Assembly (NCBI GenBank): GCA_947472795.1
Contig: CANJBL010000005.1
Location: 124,001-188,000 of the forward strand
Direction of reading: 5' to 3'
DNA: 64,000 nucleotides
Origin: Fidelibacterota bacterium
Lineage (GTDB): Bacteria; Pseudomonadota; Alphaproteobacteria; Rhodospirillales; Rhodospirillaceae
Positions 57,692 to 64,000 of the stretch are shown here, piece after piece; the first letter of the stretch is position 1, and the number at the start of each line of letters is the position of its first letter. Under the pieces are notes generated by a model. The model was not told the DNA's origin and ran no database searches. It saw only the letters and a list, made by a program, of their open reading frames with translations. The position numbers were made by a program, and so were the translations under genes.

Positions 57692-58732
57692 CTACTCCGC
57701 AGCGACACCTTCAACCTTGCGCGCACTCTGCAGCTTGTCGAAGTGGGCCCATACGCCCTCCACGCCATGCCACTGGCCGCGCGTAGCAGCTTTGGAATAT
57801 TCGGTGGCGCGCGCTTCGAAGAAGTTCGCGTGCTCCACGCCGTTCAGGATCTGCTGCAGCCAGGGCAGCGGGTGTTCCTTGATGCCGTAGACGGCCGGCA
57901 GGCCCAGCTGGCTCAGGCGCCAATCGGCCACATAGCGGATGTACTTCTGAATGTCCTCGGGCGTCATGCCGTTGACCGGGCCCATGCTGAAAGCCAGGTC
58001 GATGAACTTGTCTTCCAGGCCCACCACGGTCTTGCAGCAATCGACGATGTCGTCTTTGACACCTTGCGTCAGGCAGTTGGTTTCGCGGGCGAAGGTATGG
58101 AACAGCTTGATGATGGCTTCGCAGTGCAGGCTTTCGTCGCGCACCGACCAGGAGACAATCTGGCCCATGCCCTTCATCTTGTTCTGGCGCGGGAAGTTGA
58201 GCAGCATCGCGAAGCTGGCAAACAGCTGCAAACCTTCGGTGAAGCCGCCGAACATGGCTAGCGTGCGCGCGATGTCGGCGGGGGTGTCGACGCCGAACTT
58301 CTGCATGTAGCTGTGTTTGTCGGCCATCTCCTTGTACTGCATGAAGGCGCCGAATTCGGTTTCCGGCATGCCGATGGTTTCCAGCAGCAAGGCGTAGGCG
58401 GCGATATGGATGGTTTCCATATTGGAGAACGCCGCCAGCATCATTTTAATTTCGGTCGGTTTGAAGACGCGGGCGTAGCGCTCCATGTAGTTGTCGTTCA
58501 CTTCGATGTCCGACTGCGTGAAGAACCGGAAAATCTGGCTGAGTAGATTGCGCTCGGTGTCGGTGAGACGGCCTGCCCAATCCTTGCAGTCTTCGCCCAG
58601 CGGCACTTCTTCCGGCATCCAGTGAATCTGCTGCTGGCGCTTCCAATAGTCGTGGGCCCACGGATAGCGGAACGGCTTATAGCCGTGGCTGGGCGTCATG
58701 AGACCGGGGAGCGTTGGCGTAATGATATTCAT
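57692..58732 (-). CDS. nrdB: Ribonucleotide reductase class Ia, beta subunit
   Basis: Houses the di-iron tyrosyl radical for deoxyribonucleotide synthesis. The 346-residue protein has metal ligands in NMETIHIAAYALLLE (ExxH, with the radical Tyr four residues after the His), FTEGLQLF and WSVRDESLHCE. No ATP-cone precedes the core. The C-terminal peptide that binds NrdA is short. It lies 37 bp downstream of nrdA on the same strand. Confidence 0.96.
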   Translation of the reverse strand: MNIITPTLPGLMTPSHGYKPFRYPWAHDYWKRQQQIHWMPEEVPLGEDCKDWAGRLTDTERNLLSQIFRFFTQSDIEVNDNYMERYARVFKPTEIKMMLAAFSNMETIHIAAYALLLETIGMPETEFGAFMQYKEMADKHSYMQKFGVDTPADIARTLAMFGGFTEGLQLFASFAMLLNFPRQNKMKGMGQIVSWSVRDESLHCEAIIKLFHTFARETNCLTQGVKDDIVDCCKTVVGLEDKFIDLAFSMGPVNGMTPEDIQKYIRYVADWRLSQLGLPAVYGIKEHPLPWLQQILNGVEHANFFEARATEYSKAATRGQWHGVEGVWAHFDKLQSARKVEGVAAE

Positions 58733-58769
58733 GGGGTCGGGTCCTACCGAAATTCTTATGGGCGCGCCG

Positions 58770-60668
58770 CTATTGGCAAGCGAGGCATTCTTCGTAGTCG
58801 GTCTTGTTCGTGCCCAAGGGCTTCTCGGGCCAGTTGCGCGTGTTGTCGGCCTCGACGCCGGCGAAGGCCGCGCGCTGTACCGACTTCGAGCGCAGGTAAT
58901 AAAGGCTCTTCACGCCCGACTCCCACGCGCGCCAATGCAGCATCATCAAGTCCCACTTATCCACGTCCGACGGAATGAACAGGTTGATGGACTGGCCCTG
59001 GCAGATATAGGGCGAACGGTCGGCCGAGAATTCCACCACCCAGCGCTGGTCGATCTCGAACGCTGTCTTGTAGGTATCCTTCTCCTGCGGCGTCAGGCCG
59101 TTCAGGTGCTGCACCGAGCCTTCATGCTCCAGGATCGAGTTCCAGGTAGCTGGGTTGTCGAGGCCTTTCTCGGCCAGCACCTTGATCAGGTACGGGTTCT
59201 TCACGGAGAAGGAGCCCGACAGCGTCTTGTGCGTGTACACGTTCGCCGGGATCGGCTCGACGCACGGGCTGGTGCCGCCGCAGATGATGCTGATGGAGGC
59301 CGTCGGCGCAATGGCCAGCTTGTGCGAGAAGCGCGCCATGACGCCGGTCTCGGCGGCATCGGGGCACGGACCGCGTTCTACCGCCAGGTCCACGGACGCG
59401 GCATCGGCCGCGCGGCGGATATGCTTGAACATCTTGATGTTCCAGCTCTTGGCCATGGCGGATTCGAAAGGCACGCCCTTCTGCTGCAGGAAGGAATGGA
59501 AGCCCATGATGCCCAGGCCCACCGAGCGCTCGCGCTTGGCCGAGTAGATGGCCCGGTCCATGGAGGACGGCGCGCGGTCGATGAAATCCTGCAGCACGTT
59601 GTCCAGGAAGCGCATAACGTCGGGAATGAACTGCTCGTCGGCGTTCCACTCGTCCCACGTCTCGACGTTGAGCGAGGACAGGCAGCACACGGCCGTACGG
59701 TCCACACCCTTATGGTCGGGGCCCGTGTGCAGCATGATTTCGCTGCACAGGTTGGAGGTGGTCACCTTCAGGCCCAGGTCGCGTTGGTGTTTCGGCATTT
59801 GCCGGTTCACAGTGTCGGCGAAGATCAGGTAGGGCTCGCCGGTGTTCAGGCGGGTTTCGAGGATCTTCTGCCACAGCTCGCGCGCGTTCACCGTCTTCAG
59901 GACTTCTTCGGTCTTGGGGCTGCGCAGGCCGAAGGGCTTGTCGTCGCGCACGCACTCCATGAACTCGTCGGTGATGTTCAGGCCGTGATGCAAGTTCAGG
60001 CTCTTGCGGTTGAAGTCGCCCGACGGCTTGCGGATTTCCAGGAACTCTTCGATTTCCGGATGATGTACGTCGAGGTACACCGCCGCCGAACCACGGCGCA
60101 GCGAGCCCTGGCTGATGGCCAGCGTGAGGGAGTCCATCACGCGCACGAAAGGGATGATGCCCGACGTCTGGCCGCAGTTCTTCACGCGCTCGCCGATGGA
60201 GCGCACTTTGCCCCAATAGGTGCCGATGCCGCCGCCGTTGGAGGCCAGCCACACGTTCTCGGTCCAGGTGCCGACAATGCCGCCCAGGTCGTCGTTGACG
60301 GTGTTGAGGAAGCAGGAGATCGGCAGGCCGCGCTCGGCGCCGCCGTTGGAGAGCACGGGCGTCGCCGGCATGAACCACAGGCGCGAGATGTAGTCGTAGA
60401 TGCGCTGGGCGTGATCGATGTTGTCGCTATAGGCCTTGGCGACGCGGGCAAACATGTCCTGGTAGGACTCGCCGGGCAGCAGATAGCGGTCTTTCAGCGT
60501 CTCTTTGCCGAAGTCGGTCAGAAGGTCATCACGCGTCCGGTCGATACGAATCGAAGGCACCACCTCCAGCGCGGCGGCGTCGCGCGGCTGCGGCTTGGGC
60601 GTGGGGATGGGAAGCGATGTGGCGAGCGGAGCGGCAACAGCGGCTTGAGCGTCCAGTGCGTAGTTCAT
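58770..60668 (-). CDS. nrdA: Ribonucleotide reductase class Ia, alpha subunit
   Basis: Catalytic subunit reducing ribonucleoside diphosphates. The 632-residue protein has LPISCFLNTV (first redox Cys), SNLCSEIMLH (thiyl Cys with Asn and Glu), TAVCCLSSLN (second redox Cys), the SLYYLRS radical-transfer tyrosines, and the C-terminal CLAC pair. The N-end (Ala/Pro-rich, then IRIDRTRDDLLTDFG) lacks an ATP-cone. GAGGG lies 5 nt before the start. The long upstream region carries a double DnaA box. Confidence 0.97.
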   Translation of the reverse strand: MNYALDAQAAVAAPLATSLPIPTPKPQPRDAAALEVVPSIRIDRTRDDLLTDFGKETLKDRYLLPGESYQDMFARVAKAYSDNIDHAQRIYDYISRLWFMPATPVLSNGGAERGLPISCFLNTVNDDLGGIVGTWTENVWLASNGGGIGTYWGKVRSIGERVKNCGQTSGIIPFVRVMDSLTLAISQGSLRRGSAAVYLDVHHPEIEEFLEIRKPSGDFNRKSLNLHHGLNITDEFMECVRDDKPFGLRSPKTEEVLKTVNARELWQKILETRLNTGEPYLIFADTVNRQMPKHQRDLGLKVTTSNLCSEIMLHTGPDHKGVDRTAVCCLSSLNVETWDEWNADEQFIPDVMRFLDNVLQDFIDRAPSSMDRAIYSAKRERSVGLGIMGFHSFLQQKGVPFESAMAKSWNIKMFKHIRRAADAASVDLAVERGPCPDAAETGVMARFSHKLAIAPTASISIICGGTSPCVEPIPANVYTHKTLSGSFSVKNPYLIKVLAEKGLDNPATWNSILEHEGSVQHLNGLTPQEKDTYKTAFEIDQRWVVEFSADRSPYICQGQSINLFIPSDVDKWDLMMLHWRAWESGVKSLYYLRSKSVQRAAFAGVEADNTRNWPEKPLGTNKTDYEECLACQ

Positions 60669-61305
60669 TTAACCCTCTTCCCCTAACAACCAATGCCCCC
60701 GCAACTTTCTTGCGCGGCCAGTCTTCAGGGTGAATCGGGCTCTATCCCTACGACGCTAAGCTTTGAATCCCAAAGCGTTAGCTTCTCTCGAGTTGCGGCA
60801 GGTGTAGGTTGCCGCGGCCGTCTTCTGTTAGGTGTCGGTCGCGAGTTGACCCCGCGTTGCCTCTCCAGCCCCTTAGTCCCGGCCGCCACCCAGATTGTGT
60901 AGATCGAGGTGGCCGCGCTACGAGATATGGTGTGCTGATGTTGGGTGTGGGTCAACGAACTTACTTCGCTCAACCACCAGATTTAGCGCTTGACGGAAAG
61001 TTAGAAACCATATCTAGCAAATCTTCGCTGTAATTCTGAAGATTTTCGGGCAAGCCTCTGATTCAAAGCTCAAAAAACTATATGACCACCGCGTTACACA
61101 CACCCCCATGTGGATAACTTATCCACATTAGCCCCGGTTTCCGCTTTATCCCCCTCCATGCACCTCCGGCAATGCTGCTCTGCACAAAACACCTTTGCGG
61201 TGCATTCATGGAAGCGTCATACACCCCGCCATCAGCGCTTCGCCTGTTTGGTTCCACCACTTGCCGGATGCGCATCTCGGATCAGAACCAAAGGGGACGG
61301 ACGAC
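60669..61305. other. nrdA upstream / small-protein upstream intergenic region
   Basis: A 637-bp region without a convincing gene, divergent promoter space for nrdA and the small gene at 61306. It holds the palindromic DnaA boxes (61108-61128) and GANTC sites at 60732, 60765 and 61060. Two poor NrdR-like matches (about 60918 and 61005) also occur. An AT-rich stretch runs from about 60950 to 61085. Confidence 0.65.
61108..61128. promoter_or_regulatory. Head-to-head pair of perfect DnaA boxes
   Basis: TGTGGATAA (61109-61117) and TTATCCACA (61119-61127) are both exact DnaA boxes in opposite orientation. With one more base on each side they form a perfect palindrome of two 10-base arms around a single C. 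It lies about 440 bp upstream of the nrdA start and 180 bp upstream of the small gene. Confidence 0.7.
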
Positions 61306-61530
61306 ATGACGAACTTGAACGACGACCAACGCGGCCTTGTGGAATATCTGGCCGACCGCGTGCGCGAACTGGTCGCCACCGCCCGCGATGCCGGCGTCAC
61401 CCAAATTCCAGTGCTCATCGCCGAAGCCGAAGAACTGACCGCGATTCGCACCAGCATTCTTGCCCGTCATCACGGACTCGACGCGATCACTCAGTTGCAG
61501 CTGCCGCTCGAAATTAAAAAGGCCGCTTAA
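61306..61530 (+). CDS. Small hypothetical protein (74 aa)
   Basis: A 74-residue soluble, mainly helical protein. It begins MTNLNDDQRGLVEYLADRV and ends with basic residues. AAGGGG lies 11 nt before the ATG, and a strong terminator follows 36 bp after the stop, so the gene looks genuine. No family is recognised. It is divergent from nrdA across the DnaA-box region. Confidence 0.65.
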   Translation: MTNLNDDQRGLVEYLADRVRELVATARDAGVTQIPVLIAEAEELTAIRTSILARHHGLDAITQLQLPLEIKKAA

Positions 61531-61566
61531 AGACGGTATTAGACAAGACCGATAGCAAAACGAAAG

Positions 61567-61591
61567 CCCGGCCCAAAAGGCCGGGTTTTTT
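61567..61591 (+). terminator. Intrinsic terminator after the 74-aa gene
   Basis: CCCGGCC pairs with GGCCGGG around CAAAA, followed directly by six T residues. Confidence 0.85.
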
Positions 61592-61729
61592 CTTGTCTGC
61601 GTGCACGAGGCGCGCACTCCCCGCGTGTACATCGAACGCAGTTAATAAAGATTCACGATTCCTTAAGGCCTCCCCGCAAAGATGCATCCTATAGGGACAT
61701 CCCCGAAGGGGACCTTGAGGAAGCAGAAG

Positions 61730-61960
61730 ATGCAGCGGACAGAAAAGTCCAATCTTTGGAGACAGAGCCCCGCGCGGCCATCAGCGCCGCGCCAACAGGA
61801 AGCGACACCGCAGCCGGACACCGCGCTGCCTGAATACGCGCGGCTCGCTGATCTCGCCTCCGCCTTCGGCCCCTACATGCCGGCGGCCTTCGCCGTTCCC
61901 ACACCCATTCCATTTTCCCGCGCGCACAGCCTATCGCCGCGCCGCGAGTCACCCATTTAA
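61730..61960 (+). CDS. Possible small hypothetical protein (76 aa)
   Basis: A 76-residue frame, rich in Pro, Ala, Arg and Gln. GAGGAA lies 7 nt before the ATG, and a strong terminator follows about 50 bp after the stop. The middle, with LPEYARLADLASAFGPYMP, looks helical and the ends look disordered. Composition alone does not prove coding. The ribosome site and terminator are the support. Confidence 0.4.
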   Translation: MQRTEKSNLWRQSPARPSAPRQQEATPQPDTALPEYARLADLASAFGPYMPAAFAVPTPIPFSRAHSLSPRRESPI

Positions 61961-62007
61961 CGCTGGGGCATTCTCTCCCTCCCCACCCACAACCCCAGCA
62001 AACTCGG

Positions 62008-62040
62008 CGGCAGGTCCTTACGGACCTGCCGTTCTTCTTT
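62008..62040 (+). terminator. Intrinsic terminator after the 76-aa frame
   Basis: CGGCAGGTCC pairs perfectly with GGACCTGCCG around TTAC, followed by a T-rich tail (TTCTTCTTT). Confidence 0.8.
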
Positions 62041-62092
62041 GTGCGCGCGGCGCTTCTTCTTTGTGTGCCCCGCAATGATGTAAACAGGCTGC

Positions 62093-62554
62093 ATGTTGTA
62101 CTTCGCATATGGCGCCAACCTGAATCTGCGGGGCATGAAACGCCGCTGTCCGCAGGCCAAGCCCATGATCGCCGCCACCCTGCAAGGACACCGGCTCGAG
62201 TTCCGCACGTTCATCACGATCGTTCCTGATGCGCGCGGCGCGGTGACGGGTGCGCTCTACGACCTTACGCCGGCATGCTTGCGCGCCCTCGACCACTACG
62301 AGGGCGAGAGCTACACGCAAATCGCGGTGACGGTGGAAACAGCGGACGGACCACGCGACGCTGTGACCTACATCATGCCGGCCGGCACACGGACGCCGCC
62401 GGGTGTGCAATACTTCACCGAGATCGCGCGAGGGTATGCCGATTGGAAGCTGGACGTGGCGCTCTTACGCAAAGCCCGCATCGCCACGCTGCACCCCGAA
62501 AAACCTAAGCCACGCCCACTTGAACCGGGACCACGCGGCGGCGCAGCTCGGTAG
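62093..62554 (+). CDS. Gamma-glutamylcyclotransferase-like protein
   Basis: A 153-residue protein of the GGCT/AIG2 fold. LYFAYGANLNLRGM is the substrate loop (YGxNL), and LRALDHYEGESY carries the expected catalytic Glu. Family members cyclise gamma-glutamyl amino acids to 5-oxoproline, but many bacterial members are uncharacterised. The last 50 bp overlap the convergent flippase gene, so the Pro/Arg-rich end is encoded opposite the flippase C-terminus. Confidence 0.82.
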   Translation: MLYFAYGANLNLRGMKRRCPQAKPMIAATLQGHRLEFRTFITIVPDARGAVTGALYDLTPACLRALDHYEGESYTQIAVTVETADGPRDAVTYIMPAGTRTPPGVQYFTEIARGYADWKLDVALLRKARIATLHPEKPKPRPLEPGPRGGAAR

Positions 62555-63881
62555 TCGTGAAGAAGGTCATGGCGGCGACACTCGAAGCCGCCGCCGCCAG
62601 CGAGGTTACCGCAGCGCCTGCGGGACCATAGATGCGCGTCAGGATCACCAGCATCGGCAGATAGATCGCAACGATCACGACCGTATCAATGCGCAAAGGA
62701 ATACTGGGCCGGCCCATGGCGTAAAGCGCCGGATCCATAGGAAAGCCGATGAGTGTCATGCCCGCCGTCGCCACCAAAAGGATCAAGGGCAGATAGGCTT
62801 GCGTGAAAGCAGGGCCAAAGAAAAAACTGATGAACTGGTGGCCGGCGAAAAACGACAGCACCAGCATCACCAAGGCGCCGCTGCCCGCGACGACACCGCC
62901 GCGCATAATCAGCGCCTTGAAATCCTGCCAATCGCCGCGGCTGCCCAGGCGCGCGAACTCCGGGTAGATAGACTGGTTCAGAAGTTCCGCTGGCTTAGAA
63001 ATAGCCGTGGCCACATCGCGGCCGATCTTGAAAAGGCCCGCCGCCGACGGTCCCGCCACGGCGCCCACCAATAATGTACTCATCTGCCCGGTGACGATCT
63101 GCAACGAGGCATGCAGGTTCGAGAACACCGAAAACTTCCAGATGCCGGTGTGAAAACGCGTGATGCCCTGGAAAGACATCGTCATGCCCTTGAGCAGCCC
63201 ATGTTTGGTGGCTTCGCGCCAGCCTACGAACACTAGCACAGCGCCGCCGGCGATGTTGGCCACGAACCACGCCGCCAGGTACCACCAGAACTCCGCATGG
63301 AAGAAGACCGCCAGCGCCACGCCGATCAGACGCACCAGCGGCGTTGCCACCGCTTGCGCGGCCAGGATGTCGAAGCGATCGTAGAGGCGGAGCAGTCCCG
63401 TCGGTGTCGCCAAGATCGTGAACAGGATCGAAAGACTGAAAGGCCCGGCGTAGGAGATCACCTGATCGTCCCAGCCGAGATAGGGCCCGACGAGGGGTGC
63501 TGCGAAATAGCCGATGGCAGCGCCCGTTACCACGCCCGCGATATCCAGCAACGTGGTGAACTTCACTAAAGCCTGAAACGCCGGCGCATCCTTGTTCTCG
63601 ATGCAGATGGCGCCGTAGCGAATCACAGCCTGCCACGACTGGAAGGTCGAGAGCGCCATAATCACCTGCACATAAGTCTGCAGCAGGACGTAGATGCCGA
63701 ACATCTCAAGGCCGAGGCCGCGCGCCGACAAACTCAGCGTCGCCAGGCCCAACAGGCCATTGGTGGCGCGCCCTGTGAGCATGAGGGCCGCGTTGCGGAA
63801 GATGCGGCGGAAAACGCCATCGGAGAACCAATGGCGGACTGTCTCGAAAATCCGGCGCGGCTGCCCAGCAATCCAATTCAT
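62505..63881 (-). CDS. Polysaccharide flippase-like membrane protein (Wzx/MATE-type)
   Basis: A 458-residue integral membrane protein with about 12 hydrophobic segments in the Wzx/oligosaccharide flippase pattern. It begins with an amphipathic basic N-end and LMLTGRATNGLLGLATL, followed by ISKPAELLNQSIYPEFARL in the middle. That Pro-rich segment is typical of polysaccharide biosynthesis flippases. It likely moves a lipid-linked glycan across the inner membrane. It may pair with surface-polysaccharide genes beyond the window edge, as the partial gene upstream suggests. Confidence 0.85.
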   Translation of the reverse strand: MNWIAGQPRRIFETVRHWFSDGVFRRIFRNAALMLTGRATNGLLGLATLSLSARGLGLEMFGIYVLLQTYVQVIMALSTFQSWQAVIRYGAICIENKDAPAFQALVKFTTLLDIAGVVTGAAIGYFAAPLVGPYLGWDDQVISYAGPFSLSILFTILATPTGLLRLYDRFDILAAQAVATPLVRLIGVALAVFFHAEFWWYLAAWFVANIAGGAVLVFVGWREATKHGLLKGMTMSFQGITRFHTGIWKFSVFSNLHASLQIVTGQMSTLLVGAVAGPSAAGLFKIGRDVATAISKPAELLNQSIYPEFARLGSRGDWQDFKALIMRGGVVAGSGALVMLVLSFFAGHQFISFFFGPAFTQAYLPLILLVATAGMTLIGFPMDPALYAMGRPSIPLRIDTVVIVAIYLPMLVILTRIYGPAGAAVTSLAAAASSVAAMTFFTTTELRRRVVPVQVGVA

Positions 63882-63939
63882 GAAAACCGCAAGCCGCCTT
63901 TATTCAGGAGCCGGGTCACGCCCGGTCCAGTGATGACCC

Positions 63940-64000
63940 TTAAAGGTCCGATACGGTATCGACGTCGTTTGACCGAAACCCCAACTCCTGCGCCGCATTA
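63940..64000 (-). CDS. C-terminal end of an unidentified upstream gene (partial)
   Basis: On the minus strand an open frame enters at the window edge and stops at TAA (63942-63940). Its last residues are NAAQELGFRSNDVDTVSDL. The run of about 20 codons fits a real gene end 58 bp upstream of the flippase. A short CCGGG/CCCGG hairpin lies between them. Too little is visible to name it. Confidence 0.35.
   Translation of the reverse strand, partial: NAAQELGFRSNDVDTVSDL

Noticed and set aside
58698-60686. A 662-codon open frame on the plus strand opposite nrdA
   Set aside because: It mirrors nrdA codon by codon, has the His/Arg/Gly-rich composition of an antisense frame in GC-rich DNA, and has no ribosome site. 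nrdA on the other strand is certain.
60918-61020. Two NrdR-box-like sequences upstream of nrdA (about 60918-60933 and 61005-61020)
   Set aside because: They match only 11 and 10 of 16 consensus positions by my count. Their centres are 87 bp apart, which does not fit the usual close pair.

Overview
The window is a chromosomal segment of an alphaproteobacterium. It is GC-rich (about 60% by eye) and tightly packed, with most genes ending within a few bases of the next. The lineage call rests on several things: a CcrM-type GANTC methyltransferase with its C-terminal extension, a petABC cytochrome bc1 operon, a two-domain L25/CTC ribosomal protein with an Ala-rich tail, DUF1285, DUF6111 and DUF3775 proteins, an alphaproteobacterial-type CCA transferase and family-4 UDG, and class Ia NrdAB without ATP-cones. 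The order cannot be fixed from the sequence alone.

Layout. 1-4.0 kb: end of lgt, midA-like methyltransferase, pgeF, a lipoprotein, prs. 4.1-10.2 kb: a secreted six-Cys protein of unknown function, a two-gene RND efflux system and a HAD phosphatase. 10.4-13.1 kb: rplY, pth, ychF (translation). 13.2-15.8 kb: petABC on the minus strand. 16-19.5 kb: trmL, then a minus-strand run of DUF1285, NUDIX, DUF6111 and cca. 19.6-27.5 kb: a divergent moxR / DUF58 / DUF4159 / membrane-protein operon and a GAF protein. 27.5-32 kb (minus): ccrM, rnhB, periplasmic peroxiredoxin, moaB, family-4 UDG, small membrane protein. 32.3-39 kb (plus): ETF-QO, TPR protein, ispE, DsbD-like protein, tRNA-Gln. 39.2-43.3 kb: an accessory-looking block with two related glycosyltransferase-like proteins and a TPR-methyltransferase. 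43.3-49 kb: fused double-NBD ABC ATPase, lactate-dehydrogenase-like FMN enzyme, HU, and the divergent poly-hydroxybutyrate mobilisation pair bdhA/phaZ. 49-54 kb: a complete biotin block (bioC, bioA, bioB, bioF, bioD), then a TauE/SafE permease. 54.7-57.5 kb: DUF3775, followed by a lower-GC island with a GH24 lysozyme and two secreted proteins of unknown function. 57.7-60.7 kb: nrdAB. 61-64 kb: two small hypothetical proteins, a gamma-glutamylcyclotransferase-like protein, a Wzx/MATE-like flippase and the tail of another gene.

How the parts connect. Exact consensus DnaA boxes (TTATCCACA) lie upstream of prs, in the HU/lldD intergenic region, and as a perfect head-to-head pair upstream of nrdAB. 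These genes serve nucleotide supply and the nucleoid, and the number is more than I would expect by chance. Five GANTC sites sit within 97 bp upstream of ccrM, the gene for the enzyme that methylates GANTC. Together they suggest that DnaA and CcrM cell-cycle control is written into this segment.

The best candidates for something undescribed are the lysozyme plus two-secreted-protein cassette (55.3-57.5 kb) and the tRNA-Gln-proximal glycosyltransferase-like/methyltransferase block (39.2-43.3 kb). I saw no CRISPR array, insertion sequence, integrase or rRNA gene.
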